From Phaeacidiphilus oryzae TH49 (GTDB taxonomy: Bacteria > Actinomycetota > Actinomycetes > Streptomycetales > Streptomycetaceae), in assembly GCF_000744815.1 (NCBI RefSeq), contig NZ_JQMQ01000005.1, positions 2,178,055-2,242,054 on the forward strand: a stretch of DNA of 64,000 nucleotides. Reading direction: 5' to 3'. Under the pieces are notes generated by a model. That model saw only the letters and a program-made list of their open reading frames with translations, was not told the origin of the DNA and did not search any database. Positions 47,896-56,955 of the stretch are shown here, one piece after another (the first letter of the stretch is position 1; every line of letters starts with the position of its first letter). The translations under genes and the position numbers were made by a program.

Positions 47896-48975
47896 TCACA
47901 TCTCTTCTGTCAGCGCGGCGGCCGCACGCGCTGCCGCCCGCCCGTCCCCGTACGGCTCGCCGCGCGAGCCCTCCGGGGCCGGGCGCAGGGCGATCTCCGA
48001 CCACTCGGCCGCGCTGAGCCGGTGCGGATCGGCGACCAGCCGGTTCCAGCCGCCGGCCATGGTCTCCGGCCACTCGGTCTCGGTGCGGAGCGTCGTGCAG
48101 ACCCGGCCCAGCAGATAGGCCTCCTTCTGCAGCCCGCCCGAGTCGGTGACGACCCCGGCCGAGCCGAGCACCGCGCCCACCATCGCCGCGTACGGCAGCG
48201 GGCGGCCGACGCGGATGGCGCCCTGCTGGAGCTTCAGCCCCTGCCGCTCGGCCCGGTCCACCAGCCGCGGGTGCGCCATCAGCGCCACCGGGTACGGCAG
48301 TGCCGCCAGCGCGCCGATCAGCGCGGCCAGCCGCTCGGGGTCGTCGGTGTTCTCCGCCCGGTGGAGGGTGGCCAGCAGGTAGGTCTCGCGCGGGTTGACG
48401 TCCTCCGGCAGGCCCCGCACCTGCGCCCCGGCGACCTGGTCGCGGACCCGCAGGCAGACGTCCACCATCACGTCGCCGACCAGCCGGGTCCGCTCGGCGA
48501 GGCCCTCGGCGGCGAGGTGCCGGACGGCCTCCTCGGTGGGGGCCAGCAGCAGGTCGGCGCAGTGGTCGGTGAGCACCCGGTTGTGCTCCTCGGGCATCCG
48601 CCGGTTGAAGGACCGCAGCCCGGCCTCCAGATGGGCCACCGGCAGGCCCAGCTTCACCGCCGCGAGGGCGCCGGCCAGCGTGGAGTTGGTGTCGCCGTAG
48701 ACCAGCACCCGGTCCGGCCGGGTGTGTTCGAGCACCGGGTCGAGGCCGGCCAGCACCGCTCCGGTCTGCGCCCCGTGGCTGCCGGATCCGGCGCCGAGGT
48801 GGACGTCGGGCTCGGGGATGCCGAGGCCGTCGAAGAAGACGTCGGACAGGTCGGCGTCGTAGTGCTGCCCGGTGTGCACGATCAGGTGCTCGTGCCCGGC
48901 CGCGGTCAGCGCCTCCGCCATCGGTGCCAGCTTGACCAGCTGCGGCCGGGCCCCGACCACGCTCATCACCTTCAC
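47896..48975 (-). CDS. wecB: UDP-N-acetylglucosamine 2-epimerase family (WecB/WbpI type)
   Basis: A 359-residue non-hydrolysing epimerase. SVVGARPQLVKLAPM, HTGQHYDADLSDVFF, VYGDTNSTLAG, AHLEAGLRSFNRRMPEEHNR and TDSGGLQKEAYLLG are the family motifs. It inverts C2 of UDP-GlcNAc or of a diacetamido-uronate. The GTG at 48975 overlaps the preceding stop as GTGA; an ATG at 48966 is also possible. Confidence 0.9.
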   Translation of the reverse strand: MKVMSVVGARPQLVKLAPMAEALTAAGHEHLIVHTGQHYDADLSDVFFDGLGIPEPDVHLGAGSGSHGAQTGAVLAGLDPVLEHTRPDRVLVYGDTNSTLAGALAAVKLGLPVAHLEAGLRSFNRRMPEEHNRVLTDHCADLLLAPTEEAVRHLAAEGLAERTRLVGDVMVDVCLRVRDQVAGAQVRGLPEDVNPRETYLLATLHRAENTDDPERLAALIGALAALPYPVALMAHPRLVDRAERQGLKLQQGAIRVGRPLPYAAMVGAVLGSAGVVTDSGGLQKEAYLLGRVCTTLRTETEWPETMAGGWNRLVADPHRLSAAEWSEIALRPAPEGSRGEPYGDGRAAARAAAALTEEM

Positions 48976-50078
48976 GGAGCGACCGCCTCCTCGTGCTTGT
49001 GCTCGGGCGTCTGTTCCCCGCGCTGCTCCGGGGTCGCCGGGGTGACCGGCGGCTCCGGCTCCAGGTCGACCGTCCCGCCGAGCCGCGCCGAGCGCAGCAC
49101 CGCCTCCGCCACCTCGACGGTGCGCAGCCCCTGACGGAGCGTCACCAGCTCGCTGGGCAGCCCGGCGACCGCGTCCCGGAAGGCCAGGTGCTCGGCGAGC
49201 AGCGGCTCCCGCTTGTTGATCGCGTACCGCACCATGTCGCCCTCGCTGACCCCGCGGAACGCCCGCAGCGCCTCCCACTCGGTGGTGAGCGCGCCGTTGG
49301 CGTAGTAGGTGAGGTCGGCGGTGAGGGTGTCGGCGACGAAGCAGCCGCGCTCGCCGGTCACCACGGTGACCCGCTCCTTGAGCGGGGACAGCCAGTTGAC
49401 CAGGTGGTTGGCGATCGCCCCGCCGTCCAGCCGGCCGACCACCGCGACCATGTCCTCGTGCTCGCGTCCGCTGCGGTGCGCGGTGTGCGCGGCCACCGAG
49501 TGGTACGCCTGGCCGGTGACCCAGGCGGTGAGGTCGATGTCGTGGGTGCCGAGGTCCTTGACCACGCCGACGTCGGCGATCCGGTGCGGGAACGGGCCCT
49601 GACGGCGCGTCACCACCTGGAAGACCTCGCCCAGGTCGCCGTTCTCCAGCCGCGCCCGCAGCGCGACCAGCGCCGGGTTGTAGCGCTCGATGTGGCCGAC
49701 GGCCGCGACCAGCTGCTGCGCCTCGAAGGCGTCCACCAGCCGGCGGGCGGCCTCCACCGAGTGCGCCAGCGGCTTCTCGATCAGGGCGTGCACCCCGTTC
49801 ACCGCCAGCTTCAACCCGATCTCCTCGTGGTACGCGGTCGGGCAGGCCACCACCGCGTAGTCCACGCCGAGGGCCAGCAGCTCCTCGACGGTGGAGAGCA
49901 CCGGCACCCCGGTGGCCGCCCCGTGGGGGTCGCCCAGGGGGTCCACCACGCCGACCAGCTCGACCCCGTCCAGGCCGCGCAGCACCCGGCAGTGGTTGCG
50001 GCCCATCGCCCCCAGCCCGACGAGGCCCGCCCGCAGCCTGACCCCGGTCTCGGAGATCCGCTCGTCTCCCTTGCTCAC
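48972..50078 (-). CDS. Gfo/Idh/MocA oxidoreductase (WlbA/WbpB type)
   Basis: A 368-residue NAD-dependent sugar oxidoreductase. GLVGLGAMGRNHCRVL is the dinucleotide loop, EKPLAHS holds the catalytic Lys, and GHIERYNPALVAL with DLGTHDIDLTAW match the sugar-nucleotide subgroup. In the WlbA/WbpB role it oxidises C3 of UDP-GlcNAcA to the keto sugar for transamination. GTG 50078 overlaps the aminotransferase stop. A charged tail (EQRGEQTPEHKHEE) extends past the domain. Confidence 0.87.
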   Translation of the reverse strand: MSKGDERISETGVRLRAGLVGLGAMGRNHCRVLRGLDGVELVGVVDPLGDPHGAATGVPVLSTVEELLALGVDYAVVACPTAYHEEIGLKLAVNGVHALIEKPLAHSVEAARRLVDAFEAQQLVAAVGHIERYNPALVALRARLENGDLGEVFQVVTRRQGPFPHRIADVGVVKDLGTHDIDLTAWVTGQAYHSVAAHTAHRSGREHEDMVAVVGRLDGGAIANHLVNWLSPLKERVTVVTGERGCFVADTLTADLTYYANGALTTEWEALRAFRGVSEGDMVRYAINKREPLLAEHLAFRDAVAGLPSELVTLRQGLRTVEVAEAVLRSARLGGTVDLEPEPPVTPATPEQRGEQTPEHKHEEAVAP

Positions 50079-51193
50079 AGCACTCCTCCCAGCGCGTTCA
50101 CCGCACTGATCACCCGGTCGAGTTCGCTCCGTGTCAGGGACGGATGGACCGGCAGGGACAGCACCTCGGCCGCCGCCCGCTCGGTCTCCGGCAGGTCCGC
50201 GCCGTTCCGACCGGTCACAGCCGCGCGGAACGGCGCGAGCCGGTGGATCGGCGTCGGGTAGTAGACGGCGCTGCCGACCCCGCGGCCGGCCAGCGCCTGC
50301 TGCACGGCGTCCCGGTCCGGCCGGCCGTTGCCGGGGACCCGGACCGTGTACTGGTGGTAGACGTGCTGGGCCCCATCCGCCACCGGCGGGGTGACCAGCC
50401 GCCGGATGCCGGCGTCCAGCGCCTTGGCGTTGGCCCGCCGCTGGTCCGTCCAGCCGGGCAGCCGGCCGAGCTGCACCCGGCCGATGGCCGCGGAGACGTC
50501 GGTCATCCGCAGGTTGGCGCCGACCACCTCGTTGGCGTACCGGCGCTCCATCCCCTGGTTGCGCAGCAGCCGCAGCTTCCGGGCGAGTTCGGGGTCGGCG
50601 ACGGTGACCATGCCGCCCTCCAGGGCGTGCATGTTCTTGGTCGGGTAGAAGGAGAAGCAGCCGGCCGCCCCGAAGGCGCCGACCGGGCGGCCGTGGAGGG
50701 TGGCGGCGTGCGCCTGGGCGGCGTCCTCCACCAGGGCCAGCCCGTGCTTCTCGGCGATCGGCGTGATCCGGTCCATCGCCGCCGGATGCCCGTAGAGGTG
50801 CACCGGCATGATCGCCGCGGTGAGCGGGGTGATCGCGGCCGCGACCGCCTCCGGGTCGAGGCAGAACGAGCCGCGCTCGATGTCCGCGAACACCGGCGTG
50901 GCCCCGACCAGCCGGACCGCGTTGGCGGTGGCGGCGAAGGAGAAGGAGGGGACGATCACCTCGTCCCCCGGCCCGATGCCGAGACCCATCAGCGCCAGCC
51001 ACAGCGCCGAGGTGCCGGAGTTGACGGCGACGCAGTACCGGCCGTCCACCAGCTGCCCGAACTCCTCCTCGAACGCGGCCACCTCGGGCCCCTGGACGAC
51101 CTGGCCGCTGCGCAGCACCCGCACCGCGGCCTCGATCTCCTCCTCGCCGATGACCGGCTTCGCGGCCGGTACCTGGTCCACCGGACGGCTCAT
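50075..51193 (-). CDS. DegT/DnrJ/EryC1 sugar aminotransferase (WlbC/WbpE type)
   Basis: A 372-residue PLP enzyme that aminates a keto sugar. VNSGTSALWLAL binds phosphate, EDAAQAHAA carries the Asp that contacts the PLP ring nitrogen, and the Schiff-base Lys is in FSFYPTKNMHALEGG. YHQYTVRV and the C-terminal GVGSAVYYPTPIH are typical. Set between the WlbA-like oxidoreductase and the WlbB-like acetyltransferase, it likely makes the 3-amino group. ATG 51193 overlaps the next upstream stop in an ATGA. Confidence 0.9.
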   Translation of the reverse strand: MSRPVDQVPAAKPVIGEEEIEAAVRVLRSGQVVQGPEVAAFEEEFGQLVDGRYCVAVNSGTSALWLALMGLGIGPGDEVIVPSFSFAATANAVRLVGATPVFADIERGSFCLDPEAVAAAITPLTAAIMPVHLYGHPAAMDRITPIAEKHGLALVEDAAQAHAATLHGRPVGAFGAAGCFSFYPTKNMHALEGGMVTVADPELARKLRLLRNQGMERRYANEVVGANLRMTDVSAAIGRVQLGRLPGWTDQRRANAKALDAGIRRLVTPPVADGAQHVYHQYTVRVPGNGRPDRDAVQQALAGRGVGSAVYYPTPIHRLAPFRAAVTGRNGADLPETERAAAEVLSLPVHPSLTRSELDRVISAVNALGGVL

Positions 51194-51861
51194 CCCGCCA
51201 CCTCCGTCGTCGACTCCAGCTCCATCAGCAGCTCCCGCTCCGGGCCGCCGTCCACATCCAGGCCGTCCGACCCCTCGGGGCCGAGGGCGGCGAGGCCGTC
51301 GGCGGCCTCGCGGTACCGCTCCCCGGTGGTCGGGCAGACCCACTCGCCCGGCCGCTCGGGGTCCTCCGTCAACCGGGCGCCGGCCCGCCCGACCCAGCCG
51401 ATCCGGCGCGCCGGGACCCCGGCCACCAGCGCGTGGTCCGGGACGTCCCGGGTCACGACGGCGCCGGCGCCGACCATCGCCCAGCGGCCGATCCGCAGCG
51501 GCGCCACGCAGACCGCGCGGGCGCCGATCGCGGCGCCCTCACCGATCACGACGCCGACCAGGTCCCAGTCCGCAGAGCCCTTGAGCCGCCCCTCCGGGTC
51601 GACCGAGCGTGGATACTGATCATTCGTCAGTACCGCCGCCGGGCCGACGAAGACCCCGTCGCCCAGCTCCGCCGGCTCGTACACCAGCGCGTAGTTCTGC
51701 AGCTTGACCCGGTCGCCGATGCGCACGTCGGTGCCGACATAGGCGCCCCGGCCGACCACGCACTCCTCGCCCAACCGGGCGCCCTCCCGGATCTGCGCGA
51801 GATGCCACACCGTGGTGCCCTCGCCCAGCTCCGCGCGCGGATCCACGTCCGCGCTCACCAT
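51190..51861 (-). CDS. left-handed beta-helix N-acetyltransferase (WlbB/WbpD type)
   Basis: A 223-residue hexapeptide-repeat acyltransferase. Repeated [LIV]-G-x-x-x units run from residue ~10 to ~150 (GEGTTVWHLAQIREGARLGE, RGAYVGTDVRIGD, GVFVGPAAVLTND, GAGAVVTRDVPDHALVAGVP). NDQYPRS is a hallmark of WlbB/WbpD enzymes, which acetylate the 3-amino group of UDP-sugars. The C-terminal ~50 residues are acidic. ATG 51861 overlaps the upstream glycosyltransferase stop in a TGATG. Confidence 0.9.
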   Translation of the reverse strand: MVSADVDPRAELGEGTTVWHLAQIREGARLGEECVVGRGAYVGTDVRIGDRVKLQNYALVYEPAELGDGVFVGPAAVLTNDQYPRSVDPEGRLKGSADWDLVGVVIGEGAAIGARAVCVAPLRIGRWAMVGAGAVVTRDVPDHALVAGVPARRIGWVGRAGARLTEDPERPGEWVCPTTGERYREAADGLAALGPEGSDGLDVDGGPERELLMELESTTEVAG

Positions 51862-53204
51862 CACCCTGCCGCCCACTGCCGCCTCGTCCCGTCCTCTCCG
51901 AATTCGTCCTCACCGCGCTCGCCGCCGGCCGCCCTAGGGCCGCCGGCACTGTCGGCCTCGCCACCGCGCCGGCGTCCGCCGCCGGCACTGGCGGGCGCGG
52001 GCGCGGCCGCCGACACCGCCTCCGCGACCTCCGCCGCGGCACCGGCCACGGCATCCGCCATCGCCGCCACCGACTGCGCCAGCGGCGGCCTGCGGTCCAG
52101 CAACTCGGCCACCGCGAAGGCCAGTTCGTCGTACGGCGTGGGCGCCCCGCGCTGTGCCGCGGACCAGCGCAGTGCGGCCGCCCGGGCGGCCCTGTGGGCC
52201 TCCCGGCGCTGCCCGCTCCAGCCGGCCAGCACCGCGCCGGCCGCCTCGCCGTCCGCCGCCACAGCTCCGGCGCCCGCGTCCTCGACCAGCCGCGCCGCCC
52301 GCGGCAGCGGCGAGGTCAGCACCGGCAGCCCGCAGGCCAGATACTCGTAGACCTTGGACGGGATGGCCTCGCTGAACGCCCGAGTGCCCTCCAGCAGGGC
52401 TATCCCGGCCCAGGCGCCCCTGGCCAGCGCCCAGGCCTTCTGCGGGGGCATCCGGCCGTGGAACCGCACCCGGCCCGCCGCCGGGCTGGTGGCCCGCCAG
52501 CGCTCCACGGTCCGCTCGGCGGCCGGCGCCAGCGGGCCGACGATGTCCAGCTCCCAGTCGGGCGCCGCCTCCAGTGCCCACAGCATCGCGCTCAGCCCGC
52601 GGCTCTCCCGGACGTCGCCGACATAGAGCGCCCGCGGCACCGGGTCGAGCGCCGAGGGGCTGGGCAGCAGGCCGAAGTCCGGCAGGTTGCGGACCACCAT
52701 CCGGCGCACGGCCGCCAGCGGCGGCACGTGCTCGTCGGCGACCGCGGTGACGTCCGCGCCCCGGCTGAGGAGGGTCGCGCTGCGGGCCCAGCCGCGGGCC
52801 ACCGCCCCGGCCGCGCCGCGGGCCCAGGCCCGGTCGGCGAGCAGCGCCAGGTAGTCCTCGTGGACGTCCACCACCAGCCGCCGCCCCGGCCACAGCGCCC
52901 GGCGCAGCCGCGCGGAGGGGACCAGTTCGGGGTCGAGGGTGACCATCACCCGGCCGCGCGCCCGGATCGGCAGCACCAGCGCGCTGAGCCCCCGGCGGAC
53001 CCGGCCGCGCCCCGGCAGCGGGCGGAAGTCCGCTCCCACCGGGGCGTCCCCGGCCGCGCCGCGGGCGATCACCTCCACGCTGAGCCCGGCCCTGCGCAGT
53101 GCGGCGCAGTGCCGGTGCAGTCGCGCATCGGCCACATGGTGGCCGCTGCTCACCACCGAGACGTCCACGGCCCGCCGGCCGGAGGCAGCTTGGCGCCCGT
53201 CCAC
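51861..53204 (-). CDS. GT4-like glycosyltransferase
   Basis: A 447-residue GT-B-fold enzyme. The N-domain has SSGHHVADARLHRHCAALRR, VVDVHEDYLALLADRA; the C-domain has ALYVGDVRESRGL, VRFHGRMPPQKAWA and EAIPSKVYEYLACGLPVLTS, the nucleotide-sugar E-x7-E region. After residue ~370 comes a low-complexity Ala/Gly/Arg tail. The GTG at 53204 follows the ABC gene's stop by two bases and has GGAGG ten bases upstream; a GTG at 53168 is an alternative. Confidence 0.8.
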   Translation of the reverse strand: MDGRQAASGRRAVDVSVVSSGHHVADARLHRHCAALRRAGLSVEVIARGAAGDAPVGADFRPLPGRGRVRRGLSALVLPIRARGRVMVTLDPELVPSARLRRALWPGRRLVVDVHEDYLALLADRAWARGAAGAVARGWARSATLLSRGADVTAVADEHVPPLAAVRRMVVRNLPDFGLLPSPSALDPVPRALYVGDVRESRGLSAMLWALEAAPDWELDIVGPLAPAAERTVERWRATSPAAGRVRFHGRMPPQKAWALARGAWAGIALLEGTRAFSEAIPSKVYEYLACGLPVLTSPLPRAARLVEDAGAGAVAADGEAAGAVLAGWSGQRREAHRAARAAALRWSAAQRGAPTPYDELAFAVAELLDRRPPLAQSVAAMADAVAGAAAEVAEAVSAAAPAPASAGGGRRRGGEADSAGGPRAAGGERGEDEFGEDGTRRQWAAG

Positions 53205-53206
53205 GG

Positions 53207-54106
53207 CTACACGTCCTCCATGACGACGGCGTCCTCGACGACGCCCTGGAACTCCAGGTACTCCTTGAGCACCTCGTCGGGGGTGCCCCGGGTGAGGAGC
53301 TCGCCCTTGTGCAGCCAGACGCAGTCGTTGCACAGGTCGCGGATGGTGCCGGCGGCGTGGCTGACGATGAAGATCGTCCGCGCCTGGTCGCACAGCTCCT
53401 GCATCTTGTCCTGCGACTTGCGCTTGAACTTGGCGTCGCCGGCCGACAGGGCCTCGTCGATCAGCAGCACGTCCGGCTCCATGTGGGTGGAGACCGCGAA
53501 CGCGAGCCGGCCGTACATCCCGGAGGAGTAGGTCTTCATCGGCAGGTCGATGAAGTCCCCGAGGTCCGCCCAGGCGGCGATCTCCTCGTACTTCTCGGCG
53601 ATCTGCTTGCGGGTCAGCCCGGCGGCGAGGCCGCCCAGCACCACGTTCTCCCGCCCGCTGAGGTTGCCGTTGAAGCCGACGCCGAGCGCCAGCAGCGTGG
53701 AGATCCGGCCGTTCACCTCGATCTGGCCGGTGGACGGCGGAAGGATCCCGGCGACCGCCCGCATCAGGGTGGACTTGCCGGCGCCGTTGGCCCCGACGAT
53801 GCCGAGGACGGTGCCGGGCTGCACGTCGAAGCTGACCCCGCGCAGCGCCTTGACCTCGTGCACCAGCTTCTCCCGGCGGCCGAGCCGGGTGACCTTGTGC
53901 CGGAAGGTGTTGGCCCGCGGATCGATCGCGGTCCGGTAGGTGATGTGGACGTTCTCGACGCGGACGGCGAAGTCGGTCTCGGCGGACGGCTTCGGGCCGG
54001 TCGACGGTTCCTCCCCCGCCGCCGGGCCCTGGACGACCGTGGGACCTGCGGACGGTGCGGCTTCCTGCGTCGCGAGTTCGAGCTCAGAGGCGGACAGAGA
54101 ACTCAC
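53207..54106 (-). CDS. polysaccharide ABC exporter, ATP-binding subunit (Wzt/TagH type)
   Basis: A 299-residue ABC ATPase. Walker A is GANGAGKST, the signature region is YSSGMYGRLAFAV (SSGM variant typical of glycan exporters) and Walker B is VLLIDEALSAGD; HAAGTIRDLCNDCVWLHKG follows. The N-terminal ~45 residues are a Ser/Pro/Glu-rich leader. It lacks the C-terminal carbohydrate-binding domain of some Wzt proteins. The GTG at 54106 overlaps the permease by 23 bases but its ribosome site is very close (GGAG one base away), so the exact start is uncertain. Confidence 0.9.
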   Translation of the reverse strand: MSSLSASELELATQEAAPSAGPTVVQGPAAGEEPSTGPKPSAETDFAVRVENVHITYRTAIDPRANTFRHKVTRLGRREKLVHEVKALRGVSFDVQPGTVLGIVGANGAGKSTLMRAVAGILPPSTGQIEVNGRISTLLALGVGFNGNLSGRENVVLGGLAAGLTRKQIAEKYEEIAAWADLGDFIDLPMKTYSSGMYGRLAFAVSTHMEPDVLLIDEALSAGDAKFKRKSQDKMQELCDQARTIFIVSHAAGTIRDLCNDCVWLHKGELLTRGTPDEVLKEYLEFQGVVEDAVVMEDV

Positions 54107-54974
54107 GCTCCTTCCACATGAACGCGAATGTGCCGACCACGAAGGCGCCGAGCGCCCAGCAGCCACCGGCGAGCAGCCAGTGGAGGTTGGCGGGCTTGTT
54201 CCGGACCAGGGCGTCCCCCCAGACGCCGAGCATCGGGGAGATCGGGTTGGCGCCGATGATCAGCGCCTCCGTCCGCCCCTTGTGCAGCCCCTGCTCCAGC
54301 GAGTACATCACCGGGGAGAGGAAAAGCCAGATCCGCATCAGGTAGGGCAGGAAATTCGAGAAGTCCCGGAAATAGACCTGCACCGTCGCGAAGAGGAATC
54401 CGAGCCCGGCCCCGAAAAGGGCCACGCAGAGGAAGGCCGGCAGCGCCCACACCGCGTTCACCGACCACGGCACATGCTGCAGCCAGTGCACCACCACGAA
54501 GACCAGCAGTGAGGGCAGGAAGCGCATGAACGCGATGACGAACTGGGTGATCGGCAGCAGTAGCCGGGGGAAGTGGCTGTTCATGATCAGCCTGCTGCTG
54601 CCGATCACCGAACCGGCCCCCTGGGTCAGGCAGCCGGAGAAGAAGTTGAACAGGAACAGGCCGGACAGCAGCGTCACAAAGTAGTACTGCTGATGCTTGG
54701 CCGCGTTGCCCAGGACGTCCCCGAGCATGAAGTAGACGAAGCCGAGCAGCAGTGGGCTGATCACCAGCCAGAGCTGCCCGAAGAAGGTTGCGTAGTTCTG
54801 GGCCCGGAGGGTGGACCTGGCCATCTCCAGGACGAACTGCCGCCGCTGCCACAACTGCCGCAGGTACGTGGGCAGGTGGGGAAGTCCCGAGCGCTGGGAG
54901 CGAAAGATCTGGTGCTCGAGGCGACGGCCGGTCTGGCCCGGCGCGGTAGCGGCGGCCGGAGCGGTCGGATTCAT
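54084..54974 (-). CDS. polysaccharide ABC exporter, permease (Wzm/TagG type)
   Basis: A 296-residue ABC-2-type permease with six membrane helices. ARSTLRAQNYATFFGQLWLV is the amphipathic entry segment; SSRLIMNSHFPRLLLP and QVYFRDFSNFLPYLMRIWLF are typical of Wzm/TagG. With the ATPase it exports a lipid-linked or free glycan. It is the first gene of the minus-strand locus that runs to 46592. Confidence 0.9.
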   Translation of the reverse strand: MNPTAPAAATAPGQTGRRLEHQIFRSQRSGLPHLPTYLRQLWQRRQFVLEMARSTLRAQNYATFFGQLWLVISPLLLGFVYFMLGDVLGNAAKHQQYYFVTLLSGLFLFNFFSGCLTQGAGSVIGSSRLIMNSHFPRLLLPITQFVIAFMRFLPSLLVFVVVHWLQHVPWSVNAVWALPAFLCVALFGAGLGFLFATVQVYFRDFSNFLPYLMRIWLFLSPVMYSLEQGLHKGRTEALIIGANPISPMLGVWGDALVRNKPANLHWLLAGGCWALGAFVVGTFAFMWKEREFSVRL

Positions 54975-55386
54975 GGGGCGAGCTGCTCTTCCGAATAGTC
55001 CGAACAGAAGAATTCCTCGAACGGGGAGGGGGTTTTCGCCGTGCTCTCATGAGCGCTCCCCGGCCGCGACCACGCTACCGAGGGAGCCATGAACCCCGAC
55101 TCCTCGGTAAGTGAACATTCGGCATCGGGCAATGAATCAGGAAAGAAATCGCTAAGAGCCGCCCCACGCACCACCGCGTACCACCGCCTCTCGCCGGGAT
55201 CGGCGTACGGGACCCGCCCCGGGTACCGTCTTACCTACGCACCGTAACCAGGCCCCGGGCAGCCCGCACTCCTGAGCCCGGCGCACGGGTGCCCGGCGTA
55301 GCCCGTTCGGTGGGCCGGGCCGAGTTCGGCGCGGCTGCTCAGGCGGGCGCACAGCACGACTGCCCAGCAGACCCCGGCGCGTCCGC
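54975..55386 (-). promoter_or_regulatory. 412-base gap upstream of the exporter operon
   Basis: No coding frame is credible here. The part 55086-55160 is AT-richer than the surroundings. An inverted repeat has arms ACCGAGGGAG (55077-55086) and CTCCTCGGT (55100-55108) with one bulge, and on the minus strand TTGCCC, 17 bases, TACCGA overlaps it. This is the probable promoter region of the operon starting at 54974. Confidence 0.4.
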
Positions 55387-56955
55387 TCAGCCGGCCGAGC
55401 CGACGGGACACAGCGTCAACCCGCCCGCGGGCAGCCCCTGCTCACCGTCCGTCAGCTCCGGCCGCCGGCCCAGCAGCCGGGCGTAGAGGGCGTCCAGCGC
55501 CTCCGCCTGCCGGGACCACCGGTACTCCTCGGCGGCCGCCGCGCCGGGCCGCCCCGGCAGGTACTGCGCCCGGTACCGCTCGATCCCGTCCAGCACCCGG
55601 CCGGCCGCCTCGGCGAACCCGGCCGGATCGCCGGCCGGGTAGACCTCGCCGACGCCCAGCTCCTCCGTGGTCCGGGCCATCGTCCTGACGTCGCTGCAGA
55701 CGATCGGCAGCCCCGCGTGGAGGTACTCCAGGTACTTGGTGATCAGCGAGAGCTCGTGGTTGGGCCGGTGAAGGATCGGGATCAGCCCGGCGTCCGCGGA
55801 GGCGATGTACTCCACCACCCGATCGGGCGAGACGTACGGCGCCGTATGGACCCGCCCGGCCACCCCGAGCCGTTCCGCCAGCGTCAGCAGCGCGGGCACG
55901 TCCGGGTCGTCCTCCCGCGCCACCAGGGCGAGGTGGGCCCGCTCCAGCCGGGCCAGGCCCTCGACCACCGAGGCGACCCCGCGCCGGGGCGCCATCCCCC
56001 CGCTGTAGACCAGAAGCGGGGTCTCCGGCCCCAGGCCGACGGCCTCGCGCAGCGAGACCGCCGCCCCGGCGGCGCCCTCTCCGGCCGTGCTCTCCTGCTG
56101 CGGCGCCGCCTCCGCGCCGCCGTGCCGCATCGGCGCGTTGGCGATCACCAGCGGCTCCGCCGCCAGCCCGTGGTCCGCGCGCAGCCGCTCGGCGATCCCC
56201 CGGGAGACCGTCACCACGGCGTCCGCCCGGCCGATGTACTCCCGCTCGACGCCCACCAGCATCCGCCGCCGCAGCAGCCCGCGAAGCTCGCTCCGCCGGT
56301 ACCACCGGCCCGGCACGTCGATCCCGGCCAGGTACTCATGGGCGTCGTACACCCAGGGCACGCCGAGCCGCCCGGCGGCCCGCGCCCCGATCCCCACCAT
56401 GTGGAAGTCGTGGGCGTGGATCAGATCCGGCCTCAGCTCCGCGAGCACCGGCGCGAAGGCCAGCTCCAAGTCCCGGAACCAGGGATTGAACGACCGCCAG
56501 CCGCCGTTCCGGTCCGCCAGCCCGCGGACCGCGCCCGCCGCAAGCGCCGCCGGACCGCCGACCCGCCCGCTGCCCAACCGCCCGACCAACGCGTCGCCGG
56601 CCGGCCAGCGCTCCAGCCGCCCGCGCGCCGCGGCCGCCGCCCGCACCGCGGGACCGCCGCTGTCCGCCGCGTCCCAGCGCGCGGTACGCGCCCGGGCCGC
56701 GCGGTAGGCCGCCCGCCTCCGCACCGCCTCCGACCGCCTGGGGCGCACCTTCTGATAGCCCGACAGCTCGTCCTCGAGCGGCACCAGCAGCACCCTCGCG
56801 CGCCCCAGCGCGTACTCCTCGCGCCGGTCGCCGGCGGCCCGTCCGACCAGCACCACGTCCCAGCCGGCCTCCGCCATCGACCAGGCGGCCTTCTGCACCC
56901 GGGAGTCCCCCGCGACCCCGTTCGCCACCAGCATCGCCACCCGCGGCGCGCTCAT
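55387..56955 (-). CDS. GT4-like glycosyltransferase
   Basis: A 522-residue GT-B enzyme. The N-domain begins VAMLVANGVAGDSRVQKAAW and includes LIHAHDFHMVGIG and WVYDAHEYLAGIDVP; the C-domain has LLVYSGGMAPRRGV and NHELSLITKYLEYLHAGLPIV, the donor-binding Glu region. An arginine/alanine-rich insert of ~100 residues (about 75-160) separates parts of the N-domain. ATG 56955 overlaps the stop of its upstream neighbour (ATGA). Possibly adds sugars to the glycan exported by the ABC pair. Confidence 0.85.
   Translation of the reverse strand: MSAPRVAMLVANGVAGDSRVQKAAWSMAEAGWDVVLVGRAAGDRREEYALGRARVLLVPLEDELSGYQKVRPRRSEAVRRRAAYRAARARTARWDAADSGGPAVRAAAAARGRLERWPAGDALVGRLGSGRVGGPAALAAGAVRGLADRNGGWRSFNPWFRDLELAFAPVLAELRPDLIHAHDFHMVGIGARAAGRLGVPWVYDAHEYLAGIDVPGRWYRRSELRGLLRRRMLVGVEREYIGRADAVVTVSRGIAERLRADHGLAAEPLVIANAPMRHGGAEAAPQQESTAGEGAAGAAVSLREAVGLGPETPLLVYSGGMAPRRGVASVVEGLARLERAHLALVAREDDPDVPALLTLAERLGVAGRVHTAPYVSPDRVVEYIASADAGLIPILHRPNHELSLITKYLEYLHAGLPIVCSDVRTMARTTEELGVGEVYPAGDPAGFAEAAGRVLDGIERYRAQYLPGRPGAAAAEEYRWSRQAEALDALYARLLGRRPELTDGEQGLPAGGLTLCPVGSAG

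Noticed and set aside
54975-55386. A short gene in the gap upstream of the exporter operon
   Set aside because: Candidate frames of 60-70 codons have no ribosome site and no codon bias typical of this genome.
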